Shown one piece after another: positions 24,588-33,291 of a stretch of 38,712 nt of DNA. Numbering within the stretch: the stretch's first letter is position 1; every line of letters begins with the position of its first letter. The notes under the pieces are model-generated. The model made no database searches. It saw nothing but the letters and a program-made list of their open reading frames with translations, and was not told where the DNA came from. The translations under genes were made by a program, and so were the position numbers. Source of the DNA: Pseudonocardia sp. (GTDB taxonomy: Bacteria > Actinomycetota > Actinomycetes > Mycobacteriales > Pseudonocardiaceae); contig JAFASX010000068.1 in NCBI GenBank assembly GCA_019244295.1, positions 1 through 38,712 on the forward strand. The letters run 5' to 3'.

Positions 24588-24752
24588 ACGTCCTCCTTCG
24601 GCACTGCTTCTTTCCAACGTCTTTCCGGGAAGCACGCATCTTCCGGCTGGCGGGAGCATTCGCTTTCGGCACCTGTTTCGGTCGGCGCCAGACACGAGCC
24701 ACATCCGCGCTGCCGGGCAAGAGGCTACTCCGACCAGTGCAAGGATGCGCCG

Positions 24753-25976
24753 ATGGGCACCTCACCGGCTTACCAGGTCGAGTTCGCCGATATCACCGCC
24801 GCCGCCACCTTGTTGGAAGGGGTAGCGCTCCGCACCCCGCTTTCGCCGTCCCAAGACTTGGCGGCAAAGGTCGGCGGCCCAGTCTGGCTCAAATGTGAGA
24901 ACCTGCAACGTACCGGTTCGTTCAAGATCCGAGGCGCCTACGTCCGGATGCATGCGCTGTCAGCCGCCGAACGAACCGCCGGCGTGGTCGCGGCCAGCGC
25001 GGGAAACCACGGTCAGGGTGTGGCCCTGGCGGCTAAGTTGCTCAAGATACCGGCCACGGTGTTCATGCCGAGGCTGGCGGCGCTGCCGAAGGTGGCCGCC
25101 ACCCGCAGCCACGGCGCGGACGTGTGGCTGACCGGCGACACGTTGGATGAAGCGCTGGCCGAAGCGGCCGAGTTCGCCGACCGCACCGGCGCGGTGTTCG
25201 TACACCCGTTCGATCATCCGCTGGTGGTCGCCGGTCAGGGCACGGTCGGTCTGGAAGTGTGCGCGCAGGCGCCGGACGTGCGGACGGTGCTCGTGCCGAC
25301 TGGGGGCGGCGGCTTGATCGCCGGCGTGGCGGCGGCGGCGCGTGAGCTCGCCCCGGCCGCCAAGGTAGTGGGCGTGCAGGCCGCCGAGTTCGCGGCGTGG
25401 CCGGCCTCACTCATCGCTGGGCACCCGGTCCGGATCACGGCCAAACCGACCATCGCTGACGGCATCGCCGTTCCCCGACCAGGTGAGGTTCCGTTCGCGC
25501 TGATCTCTGGGCTGGTGGACGAGATGCTCACGGTGAGCGAGGACGCATTGGCCCGTGCGCTGCTGCACTGCCTTGAGCGGGCCAAACAGGTCGTGGAGCC
25601 GGCGGGTGTCGCGGGTGTGGCGGCCCTGCTGAATAACCCTAGTCGTTTTGAACCACCGGTGGTGTGTGTGTTGTCCGGCGGCAACATTGATCCGCTGTTG
25701 CTGTTGCACGTCATCCAGCATGGGCTCGCCGCTACCGGTCGCTACCTCAGCATCCGTGTGCGGCTGGTGGATCGGCCCGGTGTACTGGCCGAAGTGCTCG
25801 GGTTAGTGGCCGAGCACGGTTGCAACGTGCTCGACGTCGAGCATTCACGAATCTCGGGCGCACTCGCGCTGGGCGAAGTGGAGGTGGCACTACGGCTGGA
25901 AACCCGAGGCCTCCGACACCAGGCCGAAGTACTTGAGGCACTGGAGGCCTCAGGTCACCACGTTATCTCCGCCTAG
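24753..25976 (+). CDS. ilvA: Threonine ammonia-lyase (threonine dehydratase) with ACT domain
   Basis: 407 residues. PLP-dependent conversion of threonine to 2-oxobutanoate, the first step to isoleucine. The PLP lysine is Lys58 in RTGSFKIRGA; SAGNHGQGVALA and VPTGGGGLIAGVA bind the cofactor phosphate. The C-terminus (about 333-407; LSIRVRLVDRPGVLAEVLGL) is a single ACT domain, so this is the shorter TdcB-like form. The domain should bind an amino acid effector. I chose ATG 24753, with AGGA nine bases upstream; the frame is open far upstream but only as antisense of the small membrane-protein gene. Convergent with greA, eight bases apart. Confidence 0.93.
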   Translation: MGTSPAYQVEFADITAAATLLEGVALRTPLSPSQDLAAKVGGPVWLKCENLQRTGSFKIRGAYVRMHALSAAERTAGVVAASAGNHGQGVALAAKLLKIPATVFMPRLAALPKVAATRSHGADVWLTGDTLDEALAEAAEFADRTGAVFVHPFDHPLVVAGQGTVGLEVCAQAPDVRTVLVPTGGGGLIAGVAAAARELAPAAKVVGVQAAEFAAWPASLIAGHPVRITAKPTIADGIAVPRPGEVPFALISGLVDEMLTVSEDALARALLHCLERAKQVVEPAGVAGVAALLNNPSRFEPPVVCVLSGGNIDPLLLLHVIQHGLAATGRYLSIRVRLVDRPGVLAEVLGLVAEHGCNVLDVEHSRISGALALGEVEVALRLETRGLRHQAEVLEALEASGHHVISA

Positions 25977-25984
25977 ATCTCCAG

Positions 25985-26479
25985 CTAGCCGCGAAACGGT
26001 TCGGCGTCCTCCAGCGTCACCTTCATTGAGCCGCCGTTAGGCAGCTGATATTGCCTGGTCTCGCCAACCTTCGCGCCGAGAATAGCAGCGCCCAGCGGAG
26101 AGTTCGGCGAGTAAACCTCAAGGTCGCCGTGGCTGCCTTCCTCGCGCGAGCCCAACAGGAACCGCTCAGTCTCGTCATCGCCGTCATAACGGACGGTAAG
26201 CACCATACCCGGCTGCGCGATGCCGGTCTCCGTCGGCGCCTGGCCGACCTTCGCGGTGCGCAGCAGCTCCTGCAACTGGCGGATCCGGGCTTCCTGCTGG
26301 CCTTGCTCCTCGCGAGCGGCGTGGTAGCCGCCATTCTCCTTGAGATCACCTTCCTCGCGCCGGGCGTTGATTTCCGCCGCGATAACCGGCCGATTCGCGA
26401 TCAGCTCATCGAGCTCGTGCTTGAGCCGGTCGTAGGCGTCCTGAGTCAGCCAGGTCACCTGGATCTCGGTCACGGTCAT
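25985..26479 (-). CDS. greA: Transcription elongation factor GreA
   Basis: 164 residues, the usual actinobacterial length. GreA enters the secondary channel of RNA polymerase and stimulates cleavage of backtracked RNA. The N-terminal coiled coil ([20 protein letters not shown], then [20 protein letters not shown]) carries the acidic tip residues. The FKBP-like C-terminal domain has [22 protein letters not shown] 26479 follows GGAGG at a good distance. It matches Rv1080c; the DUF4307 gene that I recall between greA and mca in mycobacteria is not visible here. Confidence 0.96.
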   Translation of the reverse strand: MTVTEIQVTWLTQDAYDRLKHELDELIANRPVIAAEINARREEGDLKENGGYHAAREEQGQQEARIRQLQELLRTAKVGQAPTETGIAQPGMVLTVRYDGDDETERFLLGSREEGSHGDLEVYSPNSPLGAAILGAKVGETRQYQLPNGGSMKVTLEDAEPFRG

Positions 26480-26904
26480 CACTCCTCCAACCTTCCGGAC
26501 CAGCGGGTTGCGGGTCGGCAACTGTGCTACGCCGCCCATCCCAGGGATGCGACCTGAGAAGGAAAAACACGACCAGACCACGGGTCGTGCGAGGGGCAAC
26601 GGTAGCACGATCACCACCGCTTAGCGCAGCTTTTCGACGAACGGTCGAGTTCTTCCGGAAGTTCCCGAAACTGATATCCAAACAGGTCGTTTTAAGAAAA
26701 ACAACCCTGTGAGCTACAAGCTAGCGCCTCCCCGCGGCGGGAAGAAACACCGGGGTGCGAGGGGTTAGACCTGGCAGGCGGCACCGCCGGGGCGATCAGG
26801 GCAAGGGTGACCAATAACCGTCTGTGTCCGGACCGCTCCAGTCCGGACCGCCCCAGCGGGCCGGCTCCCGACGGTCTGAGTGAGACGAGGAACGAAGGTA
26901 AGGT
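26480..26904. other. 425-bp divergent intergenic region greA/mca
   Basis: No gene is seen. It contains an AT-rich patch (26680-26712), a tandem 15-mer GTCCGGACCGCTCCA / GTCCGGACCGCCCCA near 26826-26855 and a TTCCGGAA palindrome near 26654. The greA and mca promoters must lie here, but no convincing -35/-10 pair stands out. Confidence 0.45.
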
Positions 26905-27786
26905 ATGGGCAGGCCACTACGTCTGATGACTGTGCACGCGCACCCAGACGACGAGTCGAGCAAGGGTGCCGCGACGTGCGCCCACTACGCCGCCGCCGGC
27001 CACGAAGTCATGGTGGTGACCTGCACCGGAGGCGAGCGAGGCAGCGTACTCAACCCGGCGATGGACCGGCCGGATGTGTGGACGAACCTATCGGCGGTTC
27101 GCCGCGCCGAGATGGCCAAGGCCGCACAGCTGCTGGGGGTAGCGCACCGGTGGCTGGGCTTTGTGGACTCCGGGTTGCCCGAAGGAGACCCGAAGCCGCC
27201 GCTGCCCGAGGGGTGCTTCGCCACCGGCGACCTCGCCGAGCAAACTGGGGCATTGGTCAGGATAGTGCGTGAATTCCAGCCGCACGTGCTGGTCACCTAT
27301 GCCGAGAACGGTGGTTACCCGCACCCCGACCACATCCGCTGCCACGAGATATCGGTGGCCGCCTTCGACGCGGCCGGCGCCCCGGACCGTTACCCCGGCA
27401 TCAGCGAGCCGTGGCAACCGCTGAAGCTCTACTACTTACACGGTTGGCCGCGGGCGAAAATGGTGGCGCTCCACGAGGCTATGCAGGCCATGGGCCTGGA
27501 GTCACCGTACGCCGAGTTGCCGCGGAATGGGACCGAAGACCAGCGCTTCCCGCGCGGCCGAGTGACCACCCAGGTGGAGTGCGCCGACTATTTCCCGGTA
27601 CGCGATGAGGCGCTGAAAGCGCACGCCACCCAAATCGACCCGACCAGCCGTTGGTTCGCGGTGCCGTTCGAGATTCAGCGCCAGGTCTGGCCCACCGAGG
27701 ACTACGAGTTGGTTCACTCGCTCGTGGACAGCAGCGTGCCCGAGGACGATTTGTTCGCCGGTATCCGGGAACGGGTGTCGGCATGA
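26905..27786 (+). CDS. mca: Mycothiol S-conjugate amidase
   Basis: 293 residues. Mca cleaves mycothiol-toxin conjugates to a mercapturic acid, which is exported, and GlcN-Ins, which is recycled. It is a zinc enzyme of the LmbE/PIG-L fold; the ligands are in HAHPDDE (11-17) and HPDH (140-143). VVTCTGGERGSVLNPAMDRP and the C-terminal SRWFAVP, QVWPTEDYELV favour Mca over MshB. It shows that the host makes mycothiol, which restricts it to actinobacteria. Its stop overlaps the next gene start by four bases (ATGA). Confidence 0.95.
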   Translation: MGRPLRLMTVHAHPDDESSKGAATCAHYAAAGHEVMVVTCTGGERGSVLNPAMDRPDVWTNLSAVRRAEMAKAAQLLGVAHRWLGFVDSGLPEGDPKPPLPEGCFATGDLAEQTGALVRIVREFQPHVLVTYAENGGYPHPDHIRCHEISVAAFDAAGAPDRYPGISEPWQPLKLYYLHGWPRAKMVALHEAMQAMGLESPYAELPRNGTEDQRFPRGRVTTQVECADYFPVRDEALKAHATQIDPTSRWFAVPFEIQRQVWPTEDYELVHSLVDSSVPEDDLFAGIRERVSA

Positions 27787-28025
27787 GCTGGCTGGCTCCC
27801 CTGTTGCTGACGCCGCTGCTCGGCCAGGAGCAGCCACCGGCGAACGCGCCGGAGTTCGGTGGCTCCTCGCCGATCGGGCTAGTCGTCATCCTGCTGCTGT
27901 TTATCGCGCTGTTCTTTCTCATCCGGTCGATGAACAAGCACCTGCGTAAAGTTCCGCCATCCTTTGACCCGCCAAAACAGGCGGACACCGACGGCTCGAA
28001 CAACGCCGACTCCGGCGAACCCTGA
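27783..28025 (+). CDS. Small single-pass membrane protein (Rv1083-like)
   Basis: 80 residues. A hydrophobic N-terminus (WLAPLLLTPLLG), a Pro-rich linker, one transmembrane helix (IGLVVILLLFIALFFLI) and a short basic then acidic cytoplasmic tail. It overlaps mca by four bases and is probably translated with it. The same small membrane gene follows mca in mycobacteria. No function is known. Confidence 0.8.
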   Translation: MSWLAPLLLTPLLGQEQPPANAPEFGGSSPIGLVVILLLFIALFFLIRSMNKHLRKVPPSFDPPKQADTDGSNNADSGEP

Positions 28026-28044
28026 CACGTCGATGGCGCCAGTC

Positions 28045-28086
28045 CGTTCCGCCAGCGGACGTGAGCGTTCCGCCAGCGGACGTGAG
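28045..28086. repeat. Two tandem 21-bp repeats with internal dyad
   Basis: The unit (begins CGTTCCGCC, ends GACGTGAG) occurs twice without gap at 28045-28065 and 28066-28086. Each contains the palindrome TCCGCCAGCGGA. They lie just before the start of the DUF255 gene. They may be binding sites or members of a dispersed repeat family. Confidence 0.6.
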
Positions 28087-28097
28087 AGGCTGGGTCC

Positions 28098-30134
28098 GTG
28101 AACCGACTTGGTAGCGCGACTTCGCCCTACCTGCTCCAACACGCCACCAATCCCGTGGATTGGTGGGAGTGGGGAGAGGAGGCGATGGCTGAGGCGCGGC
28201 GGCGGGACGTACCCATCCTGATTTCCATCGGGTACGCATCCTGCCACTGGTGTCACGTAATGGCACACGAGTCGTTCGAGGACCCCGAGACCGCGGCTCT
28301 GATCAACGCTCATTTCGTGGCGATCAAGGTTGACCGCGAGGAGCGCCCAGACATCGACTCGGTCTACATGGTCGCCACCCAGGCCATGACCGGCCAAGGT
28401 GGCTGGCCGATGACGTGCTTCCTCACCCCGGCGGGCGAGCCGTTCCACTGTGGCACCTACTACCCGCCAGCTCCCCGCCCGGGCATGCCCAGCTTCCGTC
28501 AGCTGATCACAGTGATCGCCAGGGCTTGGCGGGAAGACGGCGAACGGGTGCGGGAATCCGCCGCGAAGATCGCCGGTTCACTGGCCGGCAGCGCGAACGC
28601 CATGCTGCCCCCGGCAGCGCTGGACGCTACCGCGCTCGCGGCCGCCGTCGCCGCGCTGGCCAGGGACTTCGACCCGGTGCACGGTGGCTTCGGCGGCGCG
28701 CCGAAGTTCCCGCCCGCCATGACCTGCGAGTTCCTGCTCCGCCATCATGAACGGACCGGGTCGACCGACGCGCTGCGGATGGTCGAGCTGACCTGCGAAC
28801 GAATGGCTCGCGGCGGAATCTACGACCAACTGGCCGGCGGGTTCGCCCGATACAGCGTCGACGCGCGCTGGGTGGTGCCGCACTTCGAGAAGATGCTCTA
28901 CGACAACGCCCAGCTGCTGCGGGTCTATGCGCATCTGGCTCGACGCGCTTCGTCGGAATCGACCGCCGGGCTGGCCAAGCGGGTAGCCGAGGAAACCGCC
29001 GAGTTCCTGCTGCGTGACCTGCGCACCGACCAGGGTGGCTTCGCTTCCGCGCTGGACGCCGACACCAACGGTGTGGAAGGCCTCACCTATGCCTGGACAC
29101 GTGATCAACTAAGGGCCGAGCTGGGCGACGCTGACGGCGAGTGGGCCGCTCAGTTATTGTCGGTGACCGAAACCGGCACGTTCGAGCACGACTCGTCGAC
29201 CCTGCGGCTGCTTGCCGACCCGCAACCGGCTGATGCACCGCGCTGGGCCAGGGTTCGGGCCACGCTGCTGGCCGCTCGGAACCGGCGCCCGCAGCCCGCC
29301 CGCGATGACAAAGTGGTCACCGCCTGGAACGGGCTGACGATTACCGCGCTGGCCGAGGCCGGCGCCGCGCTGGGCCGGTCGACCTGGATCGACGCCGCGG
29401 TCGGTGCTGCCGAGCTGCTGCTGCGGCGGCATCTGGTGGACGGCCGGCTGCGGCGATCCTCGCGTGGTGACGTGGTGGGGGACGCGGCCGGGGTGCTCGA
29501 GGACTACGGTTGTCTAGCCGAGGGCCTGCTCACCCTGCACCAGGCCACCGGGTCAGGCCACTGGTTGGACGCGGCGGCGGGGCTGCTGGACGTCGCACTG
29601 ACGCATTTCGCCGATTCAGCCAACCCGGGGGCCTACTTCGATACCGCCGACGACGCGGAGGCCCTGCTGCACCGTCCGCGTAACATCACCGACGGCGCCA
29701 CTCCCAGTGGAGCGTCCACACTGGCCGGCGCGTTGCTCTCGGCATCGGTGCTGGCCGACCCGGCGCACGCGGGTAATTACGGCCAAGGGGCCCTGGCGGC
29801 GGTGTCGGCGGCCGGCACACTCGCCAGCAAGCACGCCAGCTTCGCCGGTCACTGGTTGGCGGTGGCCGAAGCGGCCACGCACGGGCCGTTGCAAGTGGCG
29901 GTGGTCGGACCGACCGGCGACACTCGCCGCCGGGCTCTATACACCTCCGCGCAACAGGCGGCGCCGGGTGGGGCCGTGGTTCTAGCCGGAGAGCCGGACG
30001 CACCGGGCGTCCCGCTGCTCGCTGGACGGCCGCTGGTGGACGGCCAACCGGCCGCGTACGTGTGTCGGGCCTACGTCTGCGAGCGGCCGGTGACCACCGT
30101 GGACGAGCTCGCCGCCGCATTAACAACAAAGTGA
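28098..30134 (+). CDS. DUF255 thioredoxin-domain / glycoside-hydrolase-fold protein (YyaL-like)
   Basis: 678 residues from GTG 28098. The N-terminal thioredoxin-like domain (about 1-165) has [23 protein letters not shown] and the active-site CHWC (49-52) in [17 protein letters not shown] long alpha/alpha-barrel-like part follows ([48 protein letters not shown]). This is the conserved YyaL/spermatogenesis-associated protein 20 family. Its reaction is not established; a redox role is likely from CXXC. It is intact and follows the mca operon by about 70 bases. Rv1084 is the counterpart in M. tuberculosis. Confidence 0.9.
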   Translation: MNRLGSATSPYLLQHATNPVDWWEWGEEAMAEARRRDVPILISIGYASCHWCHVMAHESFEDPETAALINAHFVAIKVDREERPDIDSVYMVATQAMTGQGGWPMTCFLTPAGEPFHCGTYYPPAPRPGMPSFRQLITVIARAWREDGERVRESAAKIAGSLAGSANAMLPPAALDATALAAAVAALARDFDPVHGGFGGAPKFPPAMTCEFLLRHHERTGSTDALRMVELTCERMARGGIYDQLAGGFARYSVDARWVVPHFEKMLYDNAQLLRVYAHLARRASSESTAGLAKRVAEETAEFLLRDLRTDQGGFASALDADTNGVEGLTYAWTRDQLRAELGDADGEWAAQLLSVTETGTFEHDSSTLRLLADPQPADAPRWARVRATLLAARNRRPQPARDDKVVTAWNGLTITALAEAGAALGRSTWIDAAVGAAELLLRRHLVDGRLRRSSRGDVVGDAAGVLEDYGCLAEGLLTLHQATGSGHWLDAAAGLLDVALTHFADSANPGAYFDTADDAEALLHRPRNITDGATPSGASTLAGALLSASVLADPAHAGNYGQGALAAVSAAGTLASKHASFAGHWLAVAEAATHGPLQVAVVGPTGDTRRRALYTSAQQAAPGGAVVLAGEPDAPGVPLLAGRPLVDGQPAAYVCRAYVCERPVTTVDELAAALTTK

Positions 30135-30151
30135 TCCGGACTAGGACCGAC

Positions 30152-30193
30152 AACCCCGAGATCACCTCCGCTAGCGGAGGTGATCTCGGGGTT
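30152..30193. terminator. Perfect 42-nt palindromic bidirectional terminator
   Basis: Two perfect 21-bp arms meet without a loop; the left arm starts AACCCCGAGATC and the centre is GCTAGC. It lies between the convergent DUF255 and Bax-inhibitor-like genes. The very stable stem and absence of a U-tract suit an actinobacterial bidirectional terminator. Confidence 0.8.
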
Positions 30194-30237
30194 CGAGGCG
30201 GCCGGGCAGGGAGATCAGCCGCGACGTACTTGCCTAC

Positions 30238-31047
30238 TTACTGCTCTCGGAAGTAGGTGAGCAGCCGCAGGATCTCCAGGTAGAGCCAGACCAGGGCGGT
30301 CATCAAGCCGAAAGCGATGTACCACGCGGTCCGAGCCGGCGCACCCACCCGGATTGCCTGATCGGCCTGGTCGAAGTCGAGCAGCAGGCTGAACGCGGCC
30401 ACCCCGATACAGAGCAGGCTGAACACGATGGCGATCGTGCCGCCGCTGCGCAGACCCAAGTCAGCGCCAAAGAGATTGCCCACGAAGTTAGCCAACATCA
30501 GCACCAGCACGCCGACCATGGCACCCATCAGCCACTTAGTGAACCTTGGCGTGACCTTGACCGCGCCGGTCTTGTAGACCACCAGCATGCCGACGAACAC
30601 CCCGGCGGTACCGATCACCGCCTGCGCGCCGATGCCCGCGTAACGAGTTCCGGCGTGCTCCAGCGCACCGGTGATGCCACCCAGCGCGATTCCCTCGGCG
30701 ATCGAGTACGTCAGCACGAGCGCGGGGTTGCTGGACTGCCGGAAGATGATGATCAGTGCTACCACGAGGCCGACCAGGAAGGCCGGCAGGACTAGGATAT
30801 ACAGCCCGCTCAGTGCCGTGAGCACACCGGCGACTAGCGCGGCGGCCGCGGTGATCGCGGTCTTGGTCACCACGTCATCAACAGTCAGTGAGCGCTGATC
30901 GGCCGATGACCGGCCGTAGCCAGTCGGCGCCGAAGCGTATCCATAGGCGGCCGCGCCACTGGCGGCACCGCCCATCCGGTCGAATCCGGCGTAGCCACCC
31001 TGCCCTGTAGGCAGGTTGCGGAAAGCCGGGTTACTGCTGGTGCGCAC
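30238..31047 (-). CDS. Bax inhibitor-1/YccA family membrane protein
   Basis: 269 residues. After a Gly/Ser/Tyr-rich cytoplasmic N-terminus (1-60) there are seven hydrophobic helices. Family motifs are LTYSIAEGIALGGITGALEH, FSLLCIGVAAFSLLLDFDQAD and AFGLMTALVWLYLEILRLL, with the conserved acidic residues in DFDQAD. Bacterial members are proposed pH-sensitive calcium-leak channels; no role is shown in actinobacteria. GTG 31047 (RTSSNPAFRNLP) has GGAGGAG four bases upstream; the ATG at 31152 has none. Divergent from the histidine kinase gene. Confidence 0.88.
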   Translation of the reverse strand: MRTSSNPAFRNLPTGQGGYAGFDRMGGAASGAAAYGYASAPTGYGRSSADQRSLTVDDVVTKTAITAAAALVAGVLTALSGLYILVLPAFLVGLVVALIIIFRQSSNPALVLTYSIAEGIALGGITGALEHAGTRYAGIGAQAVIGTAGVFVGMLVVYKTGAVKVTPRFTKWLMGAMVGVLVLMLANFVGNLFGADLGLRSGGTIAIVFSLLCIGVAAFSLLLDFDQADQAIRVGAPARTAWYIAFGLMTALVWLYLEILRLLTYFREQ

Positions 31048-31203
31048 CGTTCTCCTCCTCAGACACCTTCGGGGAAGGCATCGTTGCCCGTCCATCAGAC
31101 TAAACGCCCTTGGCGCTGAATCGGTTCCCGGACCAACCGTAGGTGTCATCATGCTATTGAGTGGACAACTAAACCACAGAGCGCGGCCTGTCGTTTACAG
31201 AGC

Positions 31204-31941
31204 ATGACCGCGCTGCGTGATTGGGCCACCACAGTGCGAGCAGTGGACCGACCGGTCGATGCCCGGCCAGTTTCCACCTCCGGCGACAGTCCGGACCACA
31301 CCACCTTGATGATCGGTGCCGAGCGGCAGCGCATCGCGCTTGCGCTGCATGACGAGGTTGTACCACTGCTGTTCGGAATGGCCAGCCGGGTCAGCCGGGC
31401 GCTGGCGGACGACCACGTCGAACATGAAGGCGCACGGCTTCGAGCCACCCTGCGCACGCTTGCCGACGAACTGCAAAACACACAGGATCGACTACGCGGC
31501 GTCATTCGCGACCGGGTCCCCGTGGCGCCCACGGAAGCGGTTCCCGCCGCTACCCAGCGTGATATCGAAGCGTTCACCGATCGCACGGGTGTCGCCTCGC
31601 ACCTCGTGTTACGGGGCCGCCCGGAGCAGCTCCCGCCGTCAGTCGAACGAGTCGCCCTAAACGGCCTGCGGCAGGCACTGGTCAACGTCGAACGGCACGC
31701 CAAGGCCACCCTGGTGGTGGTCACGCTGAACTACCGACCAGACCGGTTCTGTCTGGTCGTGCAAGACGACGGGCTCGGTCTACCGGCCGGGTTCGAGCCG
31801 AGAGGCGTCCCGGTCGACGGCCACCACTGGGGCTTCACGTCCATGGCCGAGCAAGTCGAACGGCTGGGTGGCTCGCTACTGCTGCGGCAAGTGGAGGAAG
31901 GAGGCACGCAGTTGCGCATCGAACTGCCCGTGCACGGATGA
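31204..31941 (+). CDS. Cytoplasmic sensor histidine kinase, NarL-partner type
   Basis: 245 residues. A HisKA_3 dimerisation/phosphoacceptor helix ERQRIALALHDEVVPLLFG has His49 as phosphorylation site. The ATPase domain has N-box LRQALVNVERHAKA, G1 DDGLGL and a late GFTSMAEQVERLGGSL. There is no transmembrane or recognisable sensory domain, since only about 35 residues precede the HisKA_3 part. It must therefore sense a cytoplasmic signal or a partner protein. The stop overlaps the response regulator start by four bases (ATGA), so the two are a pair. Confidence 0.9.
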   Translation: MTALRDWATTVRAVDRPVDARPVSTSGDSPDHTTLMIGAERQRIALALHDEVVPLLFGMASRVSRALADDHVEHEGARLRATLRTLADELQNTQDRLRGVIRDRVPVAPTEAVPAATQRDIEAFTDRTGVASHLVLRGRPEQLPPSVERVALNGLRQALVNVERHAKATLVVVTLNYRPDRFCLVVQDDGLGLPAGFEPRGVPVDGHHWGFTSMAEQVERLGGSLLLRQVEEGGTQLRIELPVHG

Positions 31942-32567
31942 GCACGCCGAGGCGGATCCTGGTCGTGGACGACCATCCGGTGGTGTGCGACGGGATCAGG
32001 AGCCTACTGGCCGACCTCGCCGACCTCCGGGTGGTCGGCGAGGCAAATGAGCCCACTTCGGCCGTGCGGTTAACCACCGAACTGCAGCCAGACGCGGTCG
32101 TGTTGGACCTGCGGATGGGTGGCCGGTTCATTCCCGAGACCTCTGGCGCGGTGAAGGCGGCCTTCCCCGGGGTCAAAGTACTCATCCACACCTCGTCGGA
32201 AGAGAACGAGCCGGTGCGCGCCGCGCTGCGGGCCGGCGCGGACGGCGCCGTATTCAAGGACGGCCGCGACCTTGTGCCGGCGCTGCGAGCCGTCCTCGAC
32301 TCCGACGAGGGCTACCTCGACCCTCGGCTTCAAGTCGAGCGCGCCCCGCGCCGTACTGGGGAGGGGCCGGTGGTCGGTCCGCTGTCCCCTCGGGAGTACG
32401 ACGTACTCTGCGCGCTAGCGCTCGGGCGGTCCACCGCCGAGATCGCCAAAGAGCTCTACCTCGCGGAGAGCACCATCCGCAGCTACACCAAGGCGCTGCT
32501 GACTAAGTTGGGGGTACGCAGCCGGATCGAAGCACTCGCGGTGGCCCGCAAAGCACAACTGATCTAG
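31938..32567 (+). CDS. NarL/LuxR-type response regulator
   Basis: 209 residues. The receiver domain (1-120) has DDH acidic residues at 11-13, phosphoacceptor Asp57 (VVLDLRM), a Thr/Ser switch in LIHTSSEEN, and Lys106-like AVFKDG. The LuxR HTH (about 145-205) reads LSPREYDVLCALALGRSTAE, IAKELYLAESTIRSYTKALL. It should bind DNA as a dimer when phosphorylated by the kinase encoded upstream. Targets are unknown. The tRNA gene begins 73 bases after its stop. Confidence 0.93.
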   Translation: MSTPRRILVVDDHPVVCDGIRSLLADLADLRVVGEANEPTSAVRLTTELQPDAVVLDLRMGGRFIPETSGAVKAAFPGVKVLIHTSSEENEPVRAALRAGADGAVFKDGRDLVPALRAVLDSDEGYLDPRLQVERAPRRTGEGPVVGPLSPREYDVLCALALGRSTAEIAKELYLAESTIRSYTKALLTKLGVRSRIEALAVARKAQLI

Positions 32568-32640
32568 GCATCGTACGGTATGGATTCGCGGCGGCGTGAA
32601 TCTTGCGGCAGGATCGACATTCGTTGAGGCAACCGGCTAC

Positions 32641-32714
32641 GCCCCCGTAGCCCAACCGGCAGAGGCAAGCCACTTAAAATGGCCACAGTGTGGGTTCGAG
32701 TCCCACCGGGGGCA
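32641..32714 (+). tRNA. Class-I tRNA with UAA anticodon (atypical tRNA-Leu)
   Basis: 74 bases fold as a full cloverleaf. The acceptor stem is GCCCCCG/CGGGGGC with discriminator A. The D stem is GCC/GGC and the T arm is GTGGG-TTCGAGT-CCCAC. The anticodon stem has four pairs plus an A-C mismatch around loop CTTAAAA, giving anticodon UAA. The variable loop is only five bases, whereas bacterial leucine tRNAs have a long variable arm. Reading UUA as leucine is therefore expected from the anticodon but the shape argues against normal LeuRS recognition. No CCA is encoded (CAC follows the discriminator region). Confidence 0.8.
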
Positions 32715-32730
32715 CGTACAGCATCTACAC
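32707..32730 (+). repeat. Candidate attL: tRNA 3' end plus flank
   Basis: CGGGGGCACGTACAGCATC (32707-32725), then TACAC, is repeated at 37577-37600 in direct orientation with one mismatch in 24 bases. It includes the last eight bases of the tRNA gene, a classic target for tyrosine integrases. Confidence 0.55.
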
Positions 32731-32769
32731 AAGCAGCGCCTGCCGTCTGAGCAGGCGTTTCTTGTGTAG
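32725..32769 (+). terminator. Rho-independent-like terminator downstream of the tRNA
   Basis: Inner stem CGCCTGC (32737-32743) / GCAGGCG (32751-32757) followed by TTT. An outer stem CTACACAAG (32725-32733) / CTTGTGTAG (32761-32769) extends it across a three-by-three internal loop. Confidence 0.75.
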
Positions 32770-33291
32770 TGATCATGCTGTTGGTGATCCTTTCCGCCGC
32801 GTGGGCGATCTCGGGTAGCTGGTCGACGGGCAGCTTGATGGTGATGGTCACGTGGTCGCTGTCGTCGTGCAATCGGACGGCAAGTTGGGTGATCTCGAAC
32901 AGGGTCCGGTCGGGACGGCATGCTGGTGCTCCTCGCGTGTCGCGGGATCGTCCAGCGCAAGACAGCGTCACGCAGCGCGGCGCGCAGGCGACCGGCCTGC
33001 AACGGCTCCGGCACGGCGACCTCGCCGGGCGGGAAGACCAGCGCCACCCGGTCATCGTCGGTGGGCAGCACGAGGATCTCCCGGCGTCGGCCGGCGACAT
33101 CCCGGCACGCCGCCACACAGGAACCGGGCTTGCGTCGCGTTCGCCACATGACCGCTTTCCGCTCGCCGCACCGACCCGCGCGATGTGGGTCGGCTGGTGG
33201 TACCGGCGAAGCCGGGCCAGGTCGGGTTCCGGCCCCGCCGGGGCTAGGGGCCTGGCGATCGGTGATCGTCAGGAGGGCTACCGTGTGCCAT

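Larger units (their letters stand above)
32564..33149 (-). pseudogene. Frameshifted gene of unknown family at the element's left edge
   Basis: From ATG 33149 the frame encodes RRKPGSCVAACRDVAGRRRE, ILVLPTDDDRVALVFPPGEV and AVPEPLQAGRLRAALRDAVL. After about 32940 the coherent sequence moves to another frame with LFEITQLAVRLHDDSDHVTI and VDQLPEIAHAAERITNSM. Together they would make a protein of about 130 residues like small proteins of actinobacterial integrative elements. I cannot name the family. The remaining frame to 32564 is antisense to the terminator and tRNA and is not real coding sequence. It is divergent from the XRE regulator gene. Confidence 0.5.

Noticed and set aside
24333..24704. 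Longer version of the small membrane protein starting at 24704
   Set aside because: The added 39 residues are Arg/Cys-rich without similarity, while the ATG at 24587 has an excellent AAGGAGG.
32564..32760. Protein-coding sequence antisense to the tRNA
   Set aside because: The frame carries the well-known GGTRTHTV-type artefact of tRNA antisense ORFs, so it is not coding.
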